This document shows, piece by piece, positions 1 to 7,719 of a stretch of DNA of 8,404 nucleotides. How positions within the stretch are numbered: position 1 is the stretch's first letter; every line of letters begins with the position of its first letter. Under the pieces are notes generated by a model, which was not told the origin of the DNA, did not search any database, and worked only from the letters and a program-made list of their open reading frames with translations. The stretch lies in NCBI GenBank assembly GCA_021819635.1, contig JAKAQQ010000023.1, forward strand, positions 1 through 8,404, written 5' to 3'. Source of the DNA: Pseudomonadota bacterium. GTDB lineage: Bacteria > Pseudomonadota > Gammaproteobacteria > JAKAQQ01. Position numbers and translations under genes: made by a program.

Positions 1-1
1 T

Positions 2-280
2 TTCCTGAGGCACTACACCCGCATGCACACCCACGTCACGGTGCTTTACGGGATGACCGCGTTCGGAGGCGTCCACCGGCCACGGGCCCAGGAGCTCGCT
101 TTGGTGGCGCACGACCGCCGCCGTGTGGCGGCGCTTCTGGAACGCCTCAACGGGCCCATTCGTGCCGCCGTACGGCGTTACGACAGCTTGGCGTACGGAC
201 AGAAGCTCGGGGTCCTTCCTCTTGGGAAACCGCTTCGCCTGCACCAAGCGCCCAAGCTCCCCCCGGCGACCAAGATGTGA
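2..280 (+). CDS. C-terminal fragment of an unidentified protein
   Basis: An open frame enters from the left edge and ends at TGA 278-280, giving 92 visible residues. Third codon positions are strongly G/C, as in the genes downstream, which supports real coding. The fragment is basic, with an Arg-rich helical-looking stretch (ALLERLNGPIRAAVRRYDSL) and a Pro/Lys-rich tail ending in PPATKM. I see no catalytic motif, membrane segment or zinc site and do not recognise the family. An internal ATG lies at 23, but the frame is open upstream of it, so the true start is probably outside the window. The stop is followed by two strong hairpins, which fits a transcript end. The coding call is moderately sure; function is unknown. 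Confidence 0.5.
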   Translation, partial: FLRHYTRMHTHVTVLYGMTAFGGVHRPRAQELALVAHDRRRVAALLERLNGPIRAAVRRYDSLAYGQKLGVLPLGKPLRLHQAPKLPPATKM

Positions 281-293
281 CCGCCGGTTTGCC

Positions 294-326
294 CCCCCTC
301 CCACGACGTTCGTTCGTGGGAGGGGG
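294..326 (+). terminator. Perfect 13-bp hairpin downstream of the partial gene
   Basis: CCCCCTCCCACGA (294-306) is followed by a 7-base loop and its exact reverse complement TCGTGGGAGGGGG (314-326). It starts 13 bases after the TGA of the upstream gene, where a terminator is expected. No T-run follows, so it is not a classical intrinsic terminator. It could act as a T-less terminator, as a 3'-end stabiliser, or as part of a dispersed intergenic repeat with the next hairpin. Confidence 0.5.
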
Positions 327-327
327 A

Positions 328-361
328 GGGGACGCCGGCCGTACGCCGGCGTCCTCCGTTT
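328..361 (+). terminator. Second tandem hairpin with short T tract
   Basis: GACGCCGGC (331-339) pairs perfectly with GCCGGCGTC (345-353) around the loop CGTAC. In RNA the stem can extend outward to 328-356 with one G-U pair. A short TTT (359-361) follows, so this is the better terminator candidate of the two. It lies only two bases downstream of the first hairpin. A weaker hairpin, CGGCC-TTC-GGCCG (370-382), follows just before the uvrA promoter. Confidence 0.45.
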
Positions 362-388
362 GAGCCCCGCGGCCTTCGGCCGGTCGAT

Positions 389-394
389 TAGAAT
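389..394 (+). promoter_or_regulatory. Candidate -10 element for leaderless uvrA
   Basis: TAGAAT (389-394) matches the TANNNT form of a -10 hexamer and stands out in GC-rich surroundings. Eight bases separate it from the ATG at 403, so transcription would start at or within a base or two of the A of ATG. No Shine-Dalgarno sequence is present between 394 and 403, which fits leaderless translation. No clear -35 element is seen at normal spacing; TTGAGC at 360-365 is too far upstream. No LexA box was recognised. Confidence 0.5.
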
Positions 395-402
395 CCGTCG
401 GC

Positions 403-3282
403 ATGAGCGATTCCGTCATCCGCCTGCGCGGCGTCCACCAGCACAACCTCAAGGATCTTGATCTTGATCTCCCGCTCGGGCGACTGATCGTCGTCTCGGG
501 GGTGTCGGGTTCGGGCAAGTCCTCCCTGGTCTTCGACACGCTTTACGCCGAGGCCCAGAGGCGTTACGTCGAGACCTTCTCGACCTACGTCCGGCAATTC
601 CTGGACCGGATGCCGAAACCCGCTGTGCGCTCCCTCACGGGGGTGCCTCCGGGGGTGGCGATCCGCCAGTACAACCCCATGCACAACACGCGTTCGACGG
701 TGGGGACGATGACGGAGGTCCTCGATCACCTGCGGGTGCTCTACGCGCATCTCGCGTGCGGGTTCTGCCCGACGTGCGGCGGGCCGATCCGGCGCGACGA
801 TCCGGAGTCCGCCGCGCGTCTTCTTCGTTCCGACCCCGTGTTGCGGGGGCGCCGTGCGATCGTCCTCTTCACGGTTTCCCGGCCGGAGAACTTCACGCTG
901 GCCGAGATGCGCGAGCATCTTTCCCGGCAGGGCTACGTGCGCGTGAGCGAAGGCGCTCAGGACACGCTTGAGGTTGAGCAGGACCGGCTCGTGCTCGACG
1001 AGGCGGCCGGGGAACGTCTGGAGGAGGCGCTGCGTGCCGCTTTCCGTCACGGCGTGCGGGTCCGGGTCGCGGTGGAGGAGGCGGGCGGTCTTCGCCACGT
1101 GCCGTTCTCGTCGCGCTACGGCTGCGCCGCCTGCGGGACGGCGCACGCCGAGGCCCGTCCCCACCTGTTCTCGTTCAACCACCCTTTGGGGGCGTGTCCC
1201 GTCTGCACCGGCTTCGGGCGGGTGAGCGGTGTCGATCCCGACCGCGTCATCTCCGATCCGACGCGGAGCCTCCGGGAGGGGGCGATCCGTCCGTGGCAAA
1301 CCGACGCCTACCGTCCGTGCCACAAGGATCTCCTGCGGGCCGCCCGGCGTCGGGGGATCCCCGTCGATCGCCCGTGGGCCGAGCTCGACGCCGATGAGCG
1401 TCGTTGGGTCTGGGAGGGCGAGGGCGAGGACGCCTGGAATCAGGGGCTTTGGTACGGTGTCTCGGGTTTCTTCCGCTGGCTCGAATCCCGGAGCCATCGG
1501 CGCCATGTCCGGATCATGCTGGCCCAATACCGCTCCTATCTTCCGTGCCCGTCGTGCGCGGGCATGCGCCTGCGCCCGGAAGCCCTTGATTTCCGTCTCG
1601 GGGTCCTCCCCGTCGCGGATCTCGTTCCCGAGCGGCACCGTCACCCTCCTATCCACGCCCGCCTCGGGTCCGCGGACTACGCCCGTCTTCCCGGGCTTCA
1701 TCTTCACGAACTCGTTTCGTTGCCGATTGATTCGCTGCGTGTTTTCTTCGACCGTCTGGACGCTCCGGAAGGCTTTCTTCGGGCCGGAGGACAACACCTT
1801 CTCGACGCGGTTCGCCACCGGCTGACCTACCTCGTCGAGGTCGGTTTGGGCTACCTCACACTGGACCGCCCGTCGCGCACTCTTTCGGGAGGAGAACTTC
1901 AGCGCATCAATCTCACGACCGCCTTGGGCACGGGTCTCGTCCACACTCTTTTTGCCCTGGACGAGCCGTCCGTGGGCCTCCACCCGCGCGACGTCGACCG
2001 GCTGGCGGGGGTCCTCCGTCGCCTCCGGGACGCGGGCAATACGGTGGTCGTCGTCGAGCACGACCCGGGGCTTCTGGCCGTGGCGGATCATCTGGTGGAT
2101 CTCGGGCCGGGAGCGGGGGAACACGGCGGCAGGATTGTCTTTCAGGGCGCTCTCGATGCCCTTTCCCGGGCCCGGAATTCGAAAACGGCCGACTACCTTC
2201 TGGGCCGACTGCGGGTGGGGGCGAGAGCCCCGCGCCCCCCGGGGGAGGACACCGCGTGGCTGCGTCTCTCGAACATCGTGGGCCGCAACCTCCGCGGGAT
2301 CGACGTGGCCGTCCCCCTCGGTCACCTGGTGGCCGTGACCGGCGTGTCGGGCAGCGGCAAGAGCACGCTCGTCCACGACGTGCTTGCACCCGCCGTGGGG
2401 ACCCACCGGCACGCGCACGGGACCGGAGAGGGAATCACCTGGGGAGAGGTCCGGGGCCGGGCGTCCCTGGCCGAGGCCGTCGTCGTCGATCAATCCCCGC
2501 CGGTGCGGTCGAGCCGGAGCATCCCCGCGAGTCACGTCGGCGCTTGGGATCACGTGCGGGCGGTTTTTGCCGCGCAACCCCTCGCCGCGAGCCGCGGGTA
2601 CACACCCGGCCATTTCAGCTTCAACAGCGCGCTCGGCGCCTGCCCGCATTGCGACGGCAGCGGCCAGGAGACCGTCGACCTCCCCTATCTGGCCGACGTC
2701 GTCCTCCCGTGCGCGCACTGCCAGGGTTCGCGCTACCGCCCCGAAATCCTCGAGGTTCGTCTGCTCGCCGGGGCTTCCTCCTATTCCGTCGCCGACGTGC
2801 TCGGCCTCACCGTGACCGAGGCCCGCGCGTTGTTTGCCGCGCGGCCCGAGGTGGCCGTCCGCTTGGCCGCCCTCGAGGATGTGGGCCTGGGCTACCTCCG
2901 GCTGGGCCAGTCTTTCAGCACCCTCTCGGGCGGGGAAGCCCAACGGCTCAAGCTTGCGGCGTACGTCGCGCCGGCGTTTCTCCGCACGGACACCGCCTCC
3001 GGCCCGCGCATCCTCTTTCTGTTCGACGAGCCGACCACCGGCCTGCACGCCGCGGACGTGGACGTGCTGATGCGCGTCTTTGACCGGTTGCTGGCCCGCG
3101 GTCACACGGTTCTTGTCGTGGAGCACAACCTCGACGTGATCGCCGCGGCCGACTGGGTGATCGATCTCGGACCCGAGGGCGGCGAGGAGGGTGGGGCCGT
3201 CGTGGCCGCCACCACCCCCGATCGGTTGACCGAAATCGACCGGAGCCACACGGGCCGGGCTCTCCGTTCGCGGGGCCGCGCG
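403..3282 (+). repeat. UvrA module 1 (protein-level tandem unit)
   Basis: Residues 1-960 form a full UvrA: NBD-I (Walker A 33-41, signature 494-498), then NBD-II (Walker A 647-655, signature 841-845). Between Walker A and the first zinc module, the UvrB-binding position (about 148-238) lacks the VRxRKGxH motif seen in module 2. The insertion domain is present between zinc Cys268 and Cys382, about 113 residues, including the [10 protein letters not shown] segment. A His-containing insertion of roughly 25 residues (about 407-432) precedes the NBD-I signature helix. The signature reads LSGGELQR instead of the usual LSGGEAQR. Confidence 0.85.
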
Positions 3283-5916
3283 GCGGCCTTGGAACCGCCG
3301 TCCCCCCCCCCGCCGTCCCCGCCCGCCATCTCCGTCGAGGGGGCCCGGGTTCACAACCTTGCGGCTCTCTCGGTGCGCATTCCTCACGAGCGGTTGACGG
3401 TGCTCACGGGCGTGTCGGGCAGCGGCAAGAGCACGCTGGCTTTTGACGTCGTTTTTTCCGAAGGGCAACGTCGCTTTCTCGAGACGCTCAACGCCTACGT
3501 ACGCCAGTACGTTCCCCGCCGGCCGCGGGCCGAGGTGGACGCGATCGAGGGGCTCCCGCCCACCGTAGCCATCGAGCAGCGGACGAGCCGTGGAGGCGTC
3601 AAAAGTACGGTCGCGACGCTGACCGAGATCCATCCTTTTCTCCGTCTCCTCTACGCGCATCTCGGGCAGCCGTTCTGTTTTCAGTGCGGGCGGGCCATCG
3701 TCGCCCAGGACCGGGCTTCGGTTCTCGCCGAGATCGACCGTTCCTTCGCCCGCCACGCGATCGAGTTTTTGGTTCCGATTGTGCGTGCCCGCAAGGGGCA
3801 TTACCGGACGTTGGGCCCCTGGGCGCAACGTCATGGTTACGGGCGGCTGCGCGTGGACGGTGTCGACGTCGCCGCCCGGGATTGGGTTCCCCTGAGCCGC
3901 TACCGCACCCACACCATCGAAATCGTGCTCGGACCTTTCGCGGTCGGGGAGAACGAGACGGAGCTGGCCGAGGCCTTCGATCGGGCGCAGGCCTTGGGTC
4001 ACGGGGCGGTGGGCGTCCGCGGCGGGGGCCGCGAGAGAGTGTTTTCGCTCGAACGGAGCTGCCCCGGCTGCGGTCGGGGGTTCCCGGAACCGGACCCTTA
4101 TCTTTTTTCGTTCAGTTCACCGTTGGGTTGGTGCCCGGACTGCGGGGGAACGGGCCTCGCCGCGGCGACCGATTCCGAGGAGGAAGAGCCCGCGTCCGAG
4201 CCGTGCCCCGCCTGTCGCGGCCGGCGTCTTCGTCCCGAAGCGCTGGCCGTGCGCCTCGGGGACCGGGATATCGGCACGCTTGTGGCCTGCACGGTCGATG
4301 AAGCGCGCCGTTTTCTGGAGGCGCTCGAGCTCAAGGGCCGCGAACGCGCGATCGGCGAAGATCTCCGGCGCGAGGTTGTCCTCCGCCTCGGGTTTCTCGC
4401 CGACGTGGGGCTGGGGTACCTGACGCTCGACCGGGCGGCGCCCACGCTTTCGGGAGGGGAGGCCCAGCGTCTGCGGCTTGCGGCCCAGCTGGGAACCAGC
4501 CTGCACGGGGTCTGTTATGTGCTCGACGAGCCGTCCATCGGCCTTCACCCCGTCGATCAGCAGCGGCTGATCCGCGCGCTTCACGGACTGCGCGATGCCG
4601 GCAACACGGTTCTCGTGGTCGAGCACGACGACGACACGATGCGCGCCAGTGACCGCATCATCGATCTCGGTCCGGGCGCCGGACGCGACGGGGGGCGCGT
4701 CGTCGCCGAGGGGACGTGGCGGGAGATCGCCGCGGCGCCTACCGCCACCGGGCGGGCTCTCGCCCGGCGGCCCACGCTGCCCGCCCGGCCCCGTCGGCCG
4801 TTCCGTGCGCGGAGCGACCCGGCGCTTCTCCTCGAAGGGATTGTTTGCCGCAACCTCGACGGCCTGGACGTGACCGTCCCCTTGGGTCGCTTCGTGGTCG
4901 TGACCGGCGTCTCGGGAAGCGGCAAATCCACGCTCGTCCGCACCGTTCTCCTGCGTGCCGTGACCTCGGAACTGGAGGCCCGGGGGCGGCGCACGCGTCG
5001 GCGCGCGGCCCCGTCTCCGCTCTGGCGTCGCTGCGCGGGGGCCGACGCGATGGCGCGCGTTCTGGAAATCGACCAGAGCCCGATCGGAAAGAATCCACGA
5101 TCCTGTCCGGCCACCTACGTGGGTTTGTGGAACGACATCCGGGCCCTCTACGCCCGCACGGTCGACGCCCGGGCCTTGGGCTACGGGGTGGCGCGGTTTT
5201 CCTACAACACCAAGGCGGGGGCCTGCCCCCACTGCGAAGGACAAGGCGTGGTGCATCTCGAGATGCAGTTTCTCCCGGACGTCCATGTTCCGTGCGAGGT
5301 TTGCGGGGGGCGGCGCTTTGCCGAATCGGTCGAGGCTGTCCGTTGGCAAGGCCGTTCGGTCGCCGATCTCCTCGCGCTCACGGTGGCGGAAGCCCGCCCG
5401 CTGTTTGCGTCCCATCCCCGGATCGACCGGGCCTTGACCCTGCTTGAGGACGTGGGTTTGGGTTACCTCACCCTCGGGCAACCTTCGCCGACGCTTTCGG
5501 GCGGAGAAGCGCAGCGGCTGAAATTGGTGAGCGAGCTCGCACGCACGGAGGCGCGACGCTCCCCTCCGACACTCTACGTCCTCGACGAGCCAACGGTGGG
5601 GTTGCACCAGGAAGACGTGACCCGGCTTCTGGTCACGCTCGATCGGCTCGTCGAGGCGGGCCACTCCGTCCTCGTCATCGAACACAATCTGGACGTCATG
5701 GTGGCCGCCGACTGGATCATCGATCTCGGACCCGGGGGCGGGCCCGCGGGCGGGCGCGTGGTCGGAGCCGGCCCGCCGCAGCGGATCCGTCAACGCCGGA
5801 CGGCCACGGGACGCGCCCTCGACGCCCATCTGCGGGGACCGGAGCGGTCGGCTCCCGACGCGACGCCCGTGGATCGCGCGCGGCGCGGAACCGAGCGCGA
5901 TGGAGCGATCGCGTAG
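403..5916 (+). CDS. uvrA: Double-length UvrA, excinuclease ABC subunit A (tandem fusion)
   Basis: UvrA is the cytoplasmic ATPase that finds bulky DNA damage and loads UvrB in nucleotide excision repair. This product has 1837 residues against about 940-1000 normally, because it contains two UvrA modules. Walker A motifs lie at residues 33-41, 647-655, 1003-1011 and 1502-1510. Signatures (LSGGE) lie at 494-498, 841-845, 1349-1353 and 1698-1702. Walker B Asp-Glu pairs are 520/521, 875/876, 1375/1376 and 1728/1729, and switch histidines are 553, 908, 1408 and 1761. Zinc cysteines are 241/244/265/268, 747/750/770/773, 1220/1223/1244/1247 and 1608/1611/1631/1634. All four ATP sites look intact. The ATG at 403 is chosen because UvrA homology begins within a few residues and a -10-like hexamer sits just upstream. 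Known relatives include the roughly 1800-residue UvrA of Chlamydiae. A covalent pseudo-dimer replacing the UvrA homodimer is inference. No uvrB or uvrC lies in the window. Confidence 0.96.
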   Translation: MSDSVIRLRGVHQHNLKDLDLDLPLGRLIVVSGVSGSGKSSLVFDTLYAEAQRRYVETFSTYVRQFLDRMPKPAVRSLTGVPPGVAIRQYNPMHNTRSTVGTMTEVLDHLRVLYAHLACGFCPTCGGPIRRDDPESAARLLRSDPVLRGRRAIVLFTVSRPENFTLAEMREHLSRQGYVRVSEGAQDTLEVEQDRLVLDEAAGERLEEALRAAFRHGVRVRVAVEEAGGLRHVPFSSRYGCAACGTAHAEARPHLFSFNHPLGACPVCTGFGRVSGVDPDRVISDPTRSLREGAIRPWQTDAYRPCHKDLLRAARRRGIPVDRPWAELDADERRWVWEGEGEDAWNQGLWYGVSGFFRWLESRSHRRHVRIMLAQYRSYLPCPSCAGMRLRPEALDFRLGVLPVADLVPERHRHPPIHARLGSADYARLPGLHLHELVSLPIDSLRVFFDRLDAPEGFLRAGGQHLLDAVRHRLTYLVEVGLGYLTLDRPSRTLSGGELQRINLTTALGTGLVHTLFALDEPSVGLHPRDVDRLAGVLRRLRDAGNTVVVVEHDPGLLAVADHLVDLGPGAGEHGGRIVFQGALDALSRARNSKTADYLLGRLRVGARAPRPPGEDTAWLRLSNIVGRNLRGIDVAVPLGHLVAVTGVSGSGKSTLVHDVLAPAVGTHRHAHGTGEGITWGEVRGRASLAEAVVVDQSPPVRSSRSIPASHVGAWDHVRAVFAAQPLAASRGYTPGHFSFNSALGACPHCDGSGQETVDLPYLADVVLPCAHCQGSRYRPEILEVRLLAGASSYSVADVLGLTVTEARALFAARPEVAVRLAALEDVGLGYLRLGQSFSTLSGGEAQRLKLAAYVAPAFLRTDTASGPRILFLFDEPTTGLHAADVDVLMRVFDRLLARGHTVLVVEHNLDVIAAADWVIDLGPEGGEEGGAVVAATTPDRLTEIDRSHTGRALRSRGRAAALEPPSPPPPSPPAISVEGARVHNLAALSVRIPHERLTVLTGVSGSGKSTLAFDVVFSEGQRRFLETLNAYVRQYVPRRPRAEVDAIEGLPPTVAIEQRTSRGGVKSTVATLTEIHPFLRLLYAHLGQPFCFQCGRAIVAQDRASVLAEIDRSFARHAIEFLVPIVRARKGHYRTLGPWAQRHGYGRLRVDGVDVAARDWVPLSRYRTHTIEIVLGPFAVGENETELAEAFDRAQALGHGAVGVRGGGRERVFSLERSCPGCGRGFPEPDPYLFSFSSPLGWCPDCGGTGLAAATDSEEEEPASEPCPACRGRRLRPEALAVRLGDRDIGTLVACTVDEARRFLEALELKGRERAIGEDLRREVVLRLGFLADVGLGYLTLDRAAPTLSGGEAQRLRLAAQLGTSLHGVCYVLDEPSIGLHPVDQQRLIRALHGLRDAGNTVLVVEHDDDTMRASDRIIDLGPGAGRDGGRVVAEGTWREIAAAPTATGRALARRPTLPARPRRPFRARSDPALLLEGIVCRNLDGLDVTVPLGRFVVVTGVSGSGKSTLVRTVLLRAVTSELEARGRRTRRRAAPSPLWRRCAGADAMARVLEIDQSPIGKNPRSCPATYVGLWNDIRALYARTVDARALGYGVARFSYNTKAGACPHCEGQGVVHLEMQFLPDVHVPCEVCGGRRFAESVEAVRWQGRSVADLLALTVAEARPLFASHPRIDRALTLLEDVGLGYLTLGQPSPTLSGGEAQRLKLVSELARTEARRSPPTLYVLDEPTVGLHQEDVTRLLVTLDRLVEAGHSVLVIEHNLDVMVAADWIIDLGPGGGPAGGRVVGAGPPQRIRQRRTATGRALDAHLRGPERSAPDATPVDRARRGTERDGAIA
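2341..2369 (+). repeat. 29-bp exact direct repeat, copy 1 (Walker A of module 1 NBD-II)
   Basis: These 29 bases, encoding GVSGSGKST plus the next two bases, recur exactly at 3409-3437 in module 2 NBD-I. The other two Walker A motifs, near 499 and 4904, use different codons, so the identity is not forced by the protein sequence alone. Confidence 0.8.
3302..3311 (+). other. C10 homopolymer in the inter-module linker
   Basis: Ten consecutive C residues encode part of the proline-rich linker [11 protein letters not shown] (residues 965-975), exactly between the two UvrA modules. With ten C the frame stays open through module 2. One extra C would lead to TGA at 3444-3446; one fewer C would lead to TGA at 3395-3397. 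Either slip leaves module 1 intact with a short foreign tail, a protein near 1000 residues. Linker function is clear from position; slippage is inference. Long C runs are also error-prone in sequencing. Confidence 0.75.
3328..5913 (+). repeat. UvrA module 2 (protein-level tandem unit)
   Basis: Residues 976-1837 form the second UvrA, with Walker A at 1003-1011 and 1502-1510. The UvrB-binding region looks canonical, with VRARKGHY at 1127-1134 and [10 protein letters not shown] at 1168-1177. The insertion domain is missing: only 20 residues separate zinc Cys1247 from Cys1268, against 113 in module 1, and they include the acidic run [10 protein letters not shown] (1257-1266). The second zinc module (Cys1608-Cys1634) and the DEPTVGLH Walker B (1728-1735) are standard. 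The last 35 or so residues are a charged, probably disordered tail. Confidence 0.85.
3409..3437 (+). repeat. 29-bp exact direct repeat, copy 2 (Walker A of module 2 NBD-I)
   Basis: This is an exact match to 2341-2369, about 1.07 kb upstream. It encodes the Walker A loop at residues 1003-1011. It is a potential site for internal recombination, which would delete the sequence between the copies: 1068 bases, a multiple of three, so the frame would be kept. Confidence 0.8.
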
Positions 5917-5919
5917 AAT
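5914..5919 (+). promoter_or_regulatory. Candidate -10 element overlapping the uvrA stop codon
   Basis: TAGAAT (5914-5919) is the same hexamer as the one before uvrA, and its first three bases are the uvrA stop codon TAG. A start site about 7 bases downstream would give the acyl-CoA dehydrogenase gene a leader of about 25 nt, so this transcript would not be strictly leaderless. No convincing -35 sequence or Shine-Dalgarno sequence is seen. Confidence 0.35.
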
Positions 5920-5940
5920 TGTGGGGACGCTGTTCCGTGA

Positions 5941-5949
5941 ATGGATTGA
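5941..5949 (+). other. Two-codon minicistron ahead of the acyl-CoA dehydrogenase start
   Basis: ATG GAT TGA lies at 5941-5949 and ends three bases before the ATG at 5953. Its TGA at 5947 is also an in-frame stop for the downstream gene, which rules out any longer start there. The minicistron could be chance, or could influence initiation by terminating next to the real start. Confidence 0.25.
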
Positions 5950-5952
5950 TCC

Positions 5953-7710
5953 ATGTCTTATCAGGCCCCGCTCGCCGAATACCGCTTCCTTCTTGACGAT
6001 GTGCTTGACCTCGGGGGACTTCTGGCCGCCTCGCCCGGGAGCACGGTCGACGCCGAGACGGTCGCGACCATCCTTGAGGAAGGAGCCCGGTTTGTCGAGG
6101 AGCGGCTGGTGCCCACCAACCGTGAGGGCGATCGGGAGGGCGCGCGCCTGACGCCCTCGGGCGTGGTCGCGCCGAGTTCTTACCGGGGCGTCTACGCCGA
6201 CTTCGTGGCGGGGGGCTGGAACGGGCTGACGTTCCCCAGTGAATACGACGGGATGGGGCTGCCCGAAGTGTTGGGCGCCGTACTTCAGGAGATGTGGCAG
6301 TCGGCCAATATGTCCTTCTCCCTGTGCCCGCTTTTGACCCAGGGTGCGGTCGAGTTGCTTCTCCGCTTCGGCACCCCCGAGCAGCGTGCGCTCTACGCCA
6401 AGCCCATGGTGAGCGGTCGCTGGACGGGCACGATGAACCTCACCGAGCCCCAAGCCGGAAGCGATCTCGGCGCCACACGCGCCGTGGCCGAACCCACGGA
6501 GACCCCCGGTCGCTTCCGTCTGCGCGGCCAGAAAATCTTCATTACCTGGGGCGAGCATGATCTGGCCGAGAACATTGTCCACATGGTGCTGGCCCGCACC
6601 CCGAACGCCCCGGAGGGCACCCGCGGACTGTCGCTGTTCATCGTTCCCCGGCGCATCCCGAACGGCGACGGAACGCCCGGTGAGTTCAACGACGTCCGGG
6701 CCGTTTCGATCGAGCACAAGCTCGGCATCCACGGGAGCCCGACCTGCGTGATGAGCTACGGCGATCGGGGAGGCGCCGACGCGTGGCTCGTCGGGGATCT
6801 CCATCAAGGGCTGGCGGCCATGTTCCTCATGATGAACCGCGCCCGCCTCTCCGTGGGGCAACAGGGGGTGGCGATTTCCGAAGTGGCCTTCCAGGCGGCC
6901 CGCCGCTACGCGCGCGAGCGCGTGCAGGGCACCGACGGCGGGACGCGGGTGACGATTGCGCATCACCCCGATGTGCGCCGCATGCTGTGGCTCATGAAGT
7001 CCCAGGTCGAGGCCATGCGCCTCATGGCGCTGGACGCCTTCCGCTCTCTTGATCTTTCCGACCGGACCCACGGAGAGGATAAAGCCCGCCACGAACGACG
7101 CGTGGCTCTCCTGACGCCGATCGTGAAGGGCTGGTGCACCGAGACCGCTCAGGAGATCGTCTCCCTGGCGCTCCAGGTCCACGGCGGCATGGGCTACGTT
7201 GAGGAAACGGGCGTGGCCCAATACCTGCGCGACGCGCGCATCCTCACGATCTACGAGGGGACCACCGGGATTCAGGGTCTGGATTTTGTCGGACGCAAGA
7301 TCTTCCGTGACCGCGGCGTCGCGATCGGCGAACTCGCCGAGGATTTGGCACGGTTCTTTGATGCCGCACCCCCGGCCTTGGCCGGGCGTGTGCCCTCGTG
7401 CCGCCGCCTGCTCGAGGATCTGAAGCGGACGGTGATCGGGCTTCTGAAGGACGCTTCCCGCGAGCCCCGGCTCGCCCCGAGCGTGGCCAGCCCCCTTCTG
7501 ATGGCCGCCGGCACTCTTCTCGGCGCGGCGATGCTCGTCCGTTCGTCCGGCCGTGCCGTTGCGCTCGGCGAGCCGCTGCTCGCGATCCCGGCGGGGGCGC
7601 TCCTCGCAGCGCTCGCGTCTGCGGGGGCGAGCTGGGCCGTCGTCCCGTGGCCCGGATCGTGCGCCCCGCTCGTCGCAGCGCTGTCCGCCGTCCGTGCCGG
7701 TGGTGGGTAG
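5953..7710 (+). CDS. Acyl-CoA dehydrogenase, FadE/DmdC-like with extra N- and C-terminal domains
   Basis: This flavoenzyme is expected to oxidise an acyl-CoA to the 2,3-enoyl-CoA, passing electrons through FAD. The 585 residues match the roughly 590-600-residue subfamily. Its N-terminus (MSYQAPLAEYRFLLDDVLD) is the short extra domain of this group. The N-terminal helical domain follows (about 38-155), then the middle beta domain with LTEPQAGSD (163-171) and ITWGEHD (197-203). The C-terminal helical domain carries LQVHGGMGYVEE (407-418) and IYEGTTGIQ (433-441). Glu435 is the expected catalytic base. The group includes 3-methylmercaptopropionyl-CoA dehydrogenase (DmdC) and enzymes of unknown substrate, so the substrate is not assigned. 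The start at 5953 is forced by TGA at 5947. It lies 36 bases after uvrA with no Shine-Dalgarno sequence. The last 40-50 residues are Ala/Leu-rich and lack the KxxxAxFYAE-like ending I expect from the family. Confidence 0.92.
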   Translation: MSYQAPLAEYRFLLDDVLDLGGLLAASPGSTVDAETVATILEEGARFVEERLVPTNREGDREGARLTPSGVVAPSSYRGVYADFVAGGWNGLTFPSEYDGMGLPEVLGAVLQEMWQSANMSFSLCPLLTQGAVELLLRFGTPEQRALYAKPMVSGRWTGTMNLTEPQAGSDLGATRAVAEPTETPGRFRLRGQKIFITWGEHDLAENIVHMVLARTPNAPEGTRGLSLFIVPRRIPNGDGTPGEFNDVRAVSIEHKLGIHGSPTCVMSYGDRGGADAWLVGDLHQGLAAMFLMMNRARLSVGQQGVAISEVAFQAARRYARERVQGTDGGTRVTIAHHPDVRRMLWLMKSQVEAMRLMALDAFRSLDLSDRTHGEDKARHERRVALLTPIVKGWCTETAQEIVSLALQVHGGMGYVEETGVAQYLRDARILTIYEGTTGIQGLDFVGRKIFRDRGVAIGELAEDLARFFDAAPPALAGRVPSCRRLLEDLKRTVIGLLKDASREPRLAPSVASPLLMAAGTLLGAAMLVRSSGRAVALGEPLLAIPAGALLAALASAGASWAVVPWPGSCAPLVAALSAVRAGGG

Positions 7711-7713
7711 CCT
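7708..7713 (+). promoter_or_regulatory. Candidate -10 element overlapping the dehydrogenase stop codon
   Basis: TAGCCT (7708-7713) fits TANNNT, and its TAG is the stop codon of the acyl-CoA dehydrogenase gene. Six bases (GGGGAG) separate it from the ATG at 7720, the geometry of a leaderless start. GGAG touches the ATG directly and is too close to serve as a Shine-Dalgarno sequence. No -35 element is evident. Confidence 0.45.
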
Positions 7714-7719
7714 GGGGAG

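Noticed and set aside
308..315. Tandem GTTCGTTC as a possible LexA (SOS) site before uvrA
   Set aside because: The alphaproteobacterial site needs GTTC-N7-GTTC and the actinobacterial one a GAAC/GTTC palindrome. Here the two GTTC are adjacent and lie in a hairpin loop and arm.
318..331. G-rich run as a G-quadruplex
   Set aside because: Only three G-runs of three or more are clustered; a fourth is missing. The bases are better explained as hairpin arms.
388..4002. A 1204-codon open frame on the minus strand, opposite uvrA
   Set aside because: Its translation is low-complexity, rich in Arg, Gly, Pro, Asp, Glu and His, with no domain. It is the expected antisense shadow of GC-rich uvrA coding.
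7714..7719. GGGGAG as the Shine-Dalgarno sequence of the aminotransferase gene
   Set aside because: It directly abuts the ATG, leaving no spacer for ribosome binding; a leaderless start behind TAGCCT fits better.
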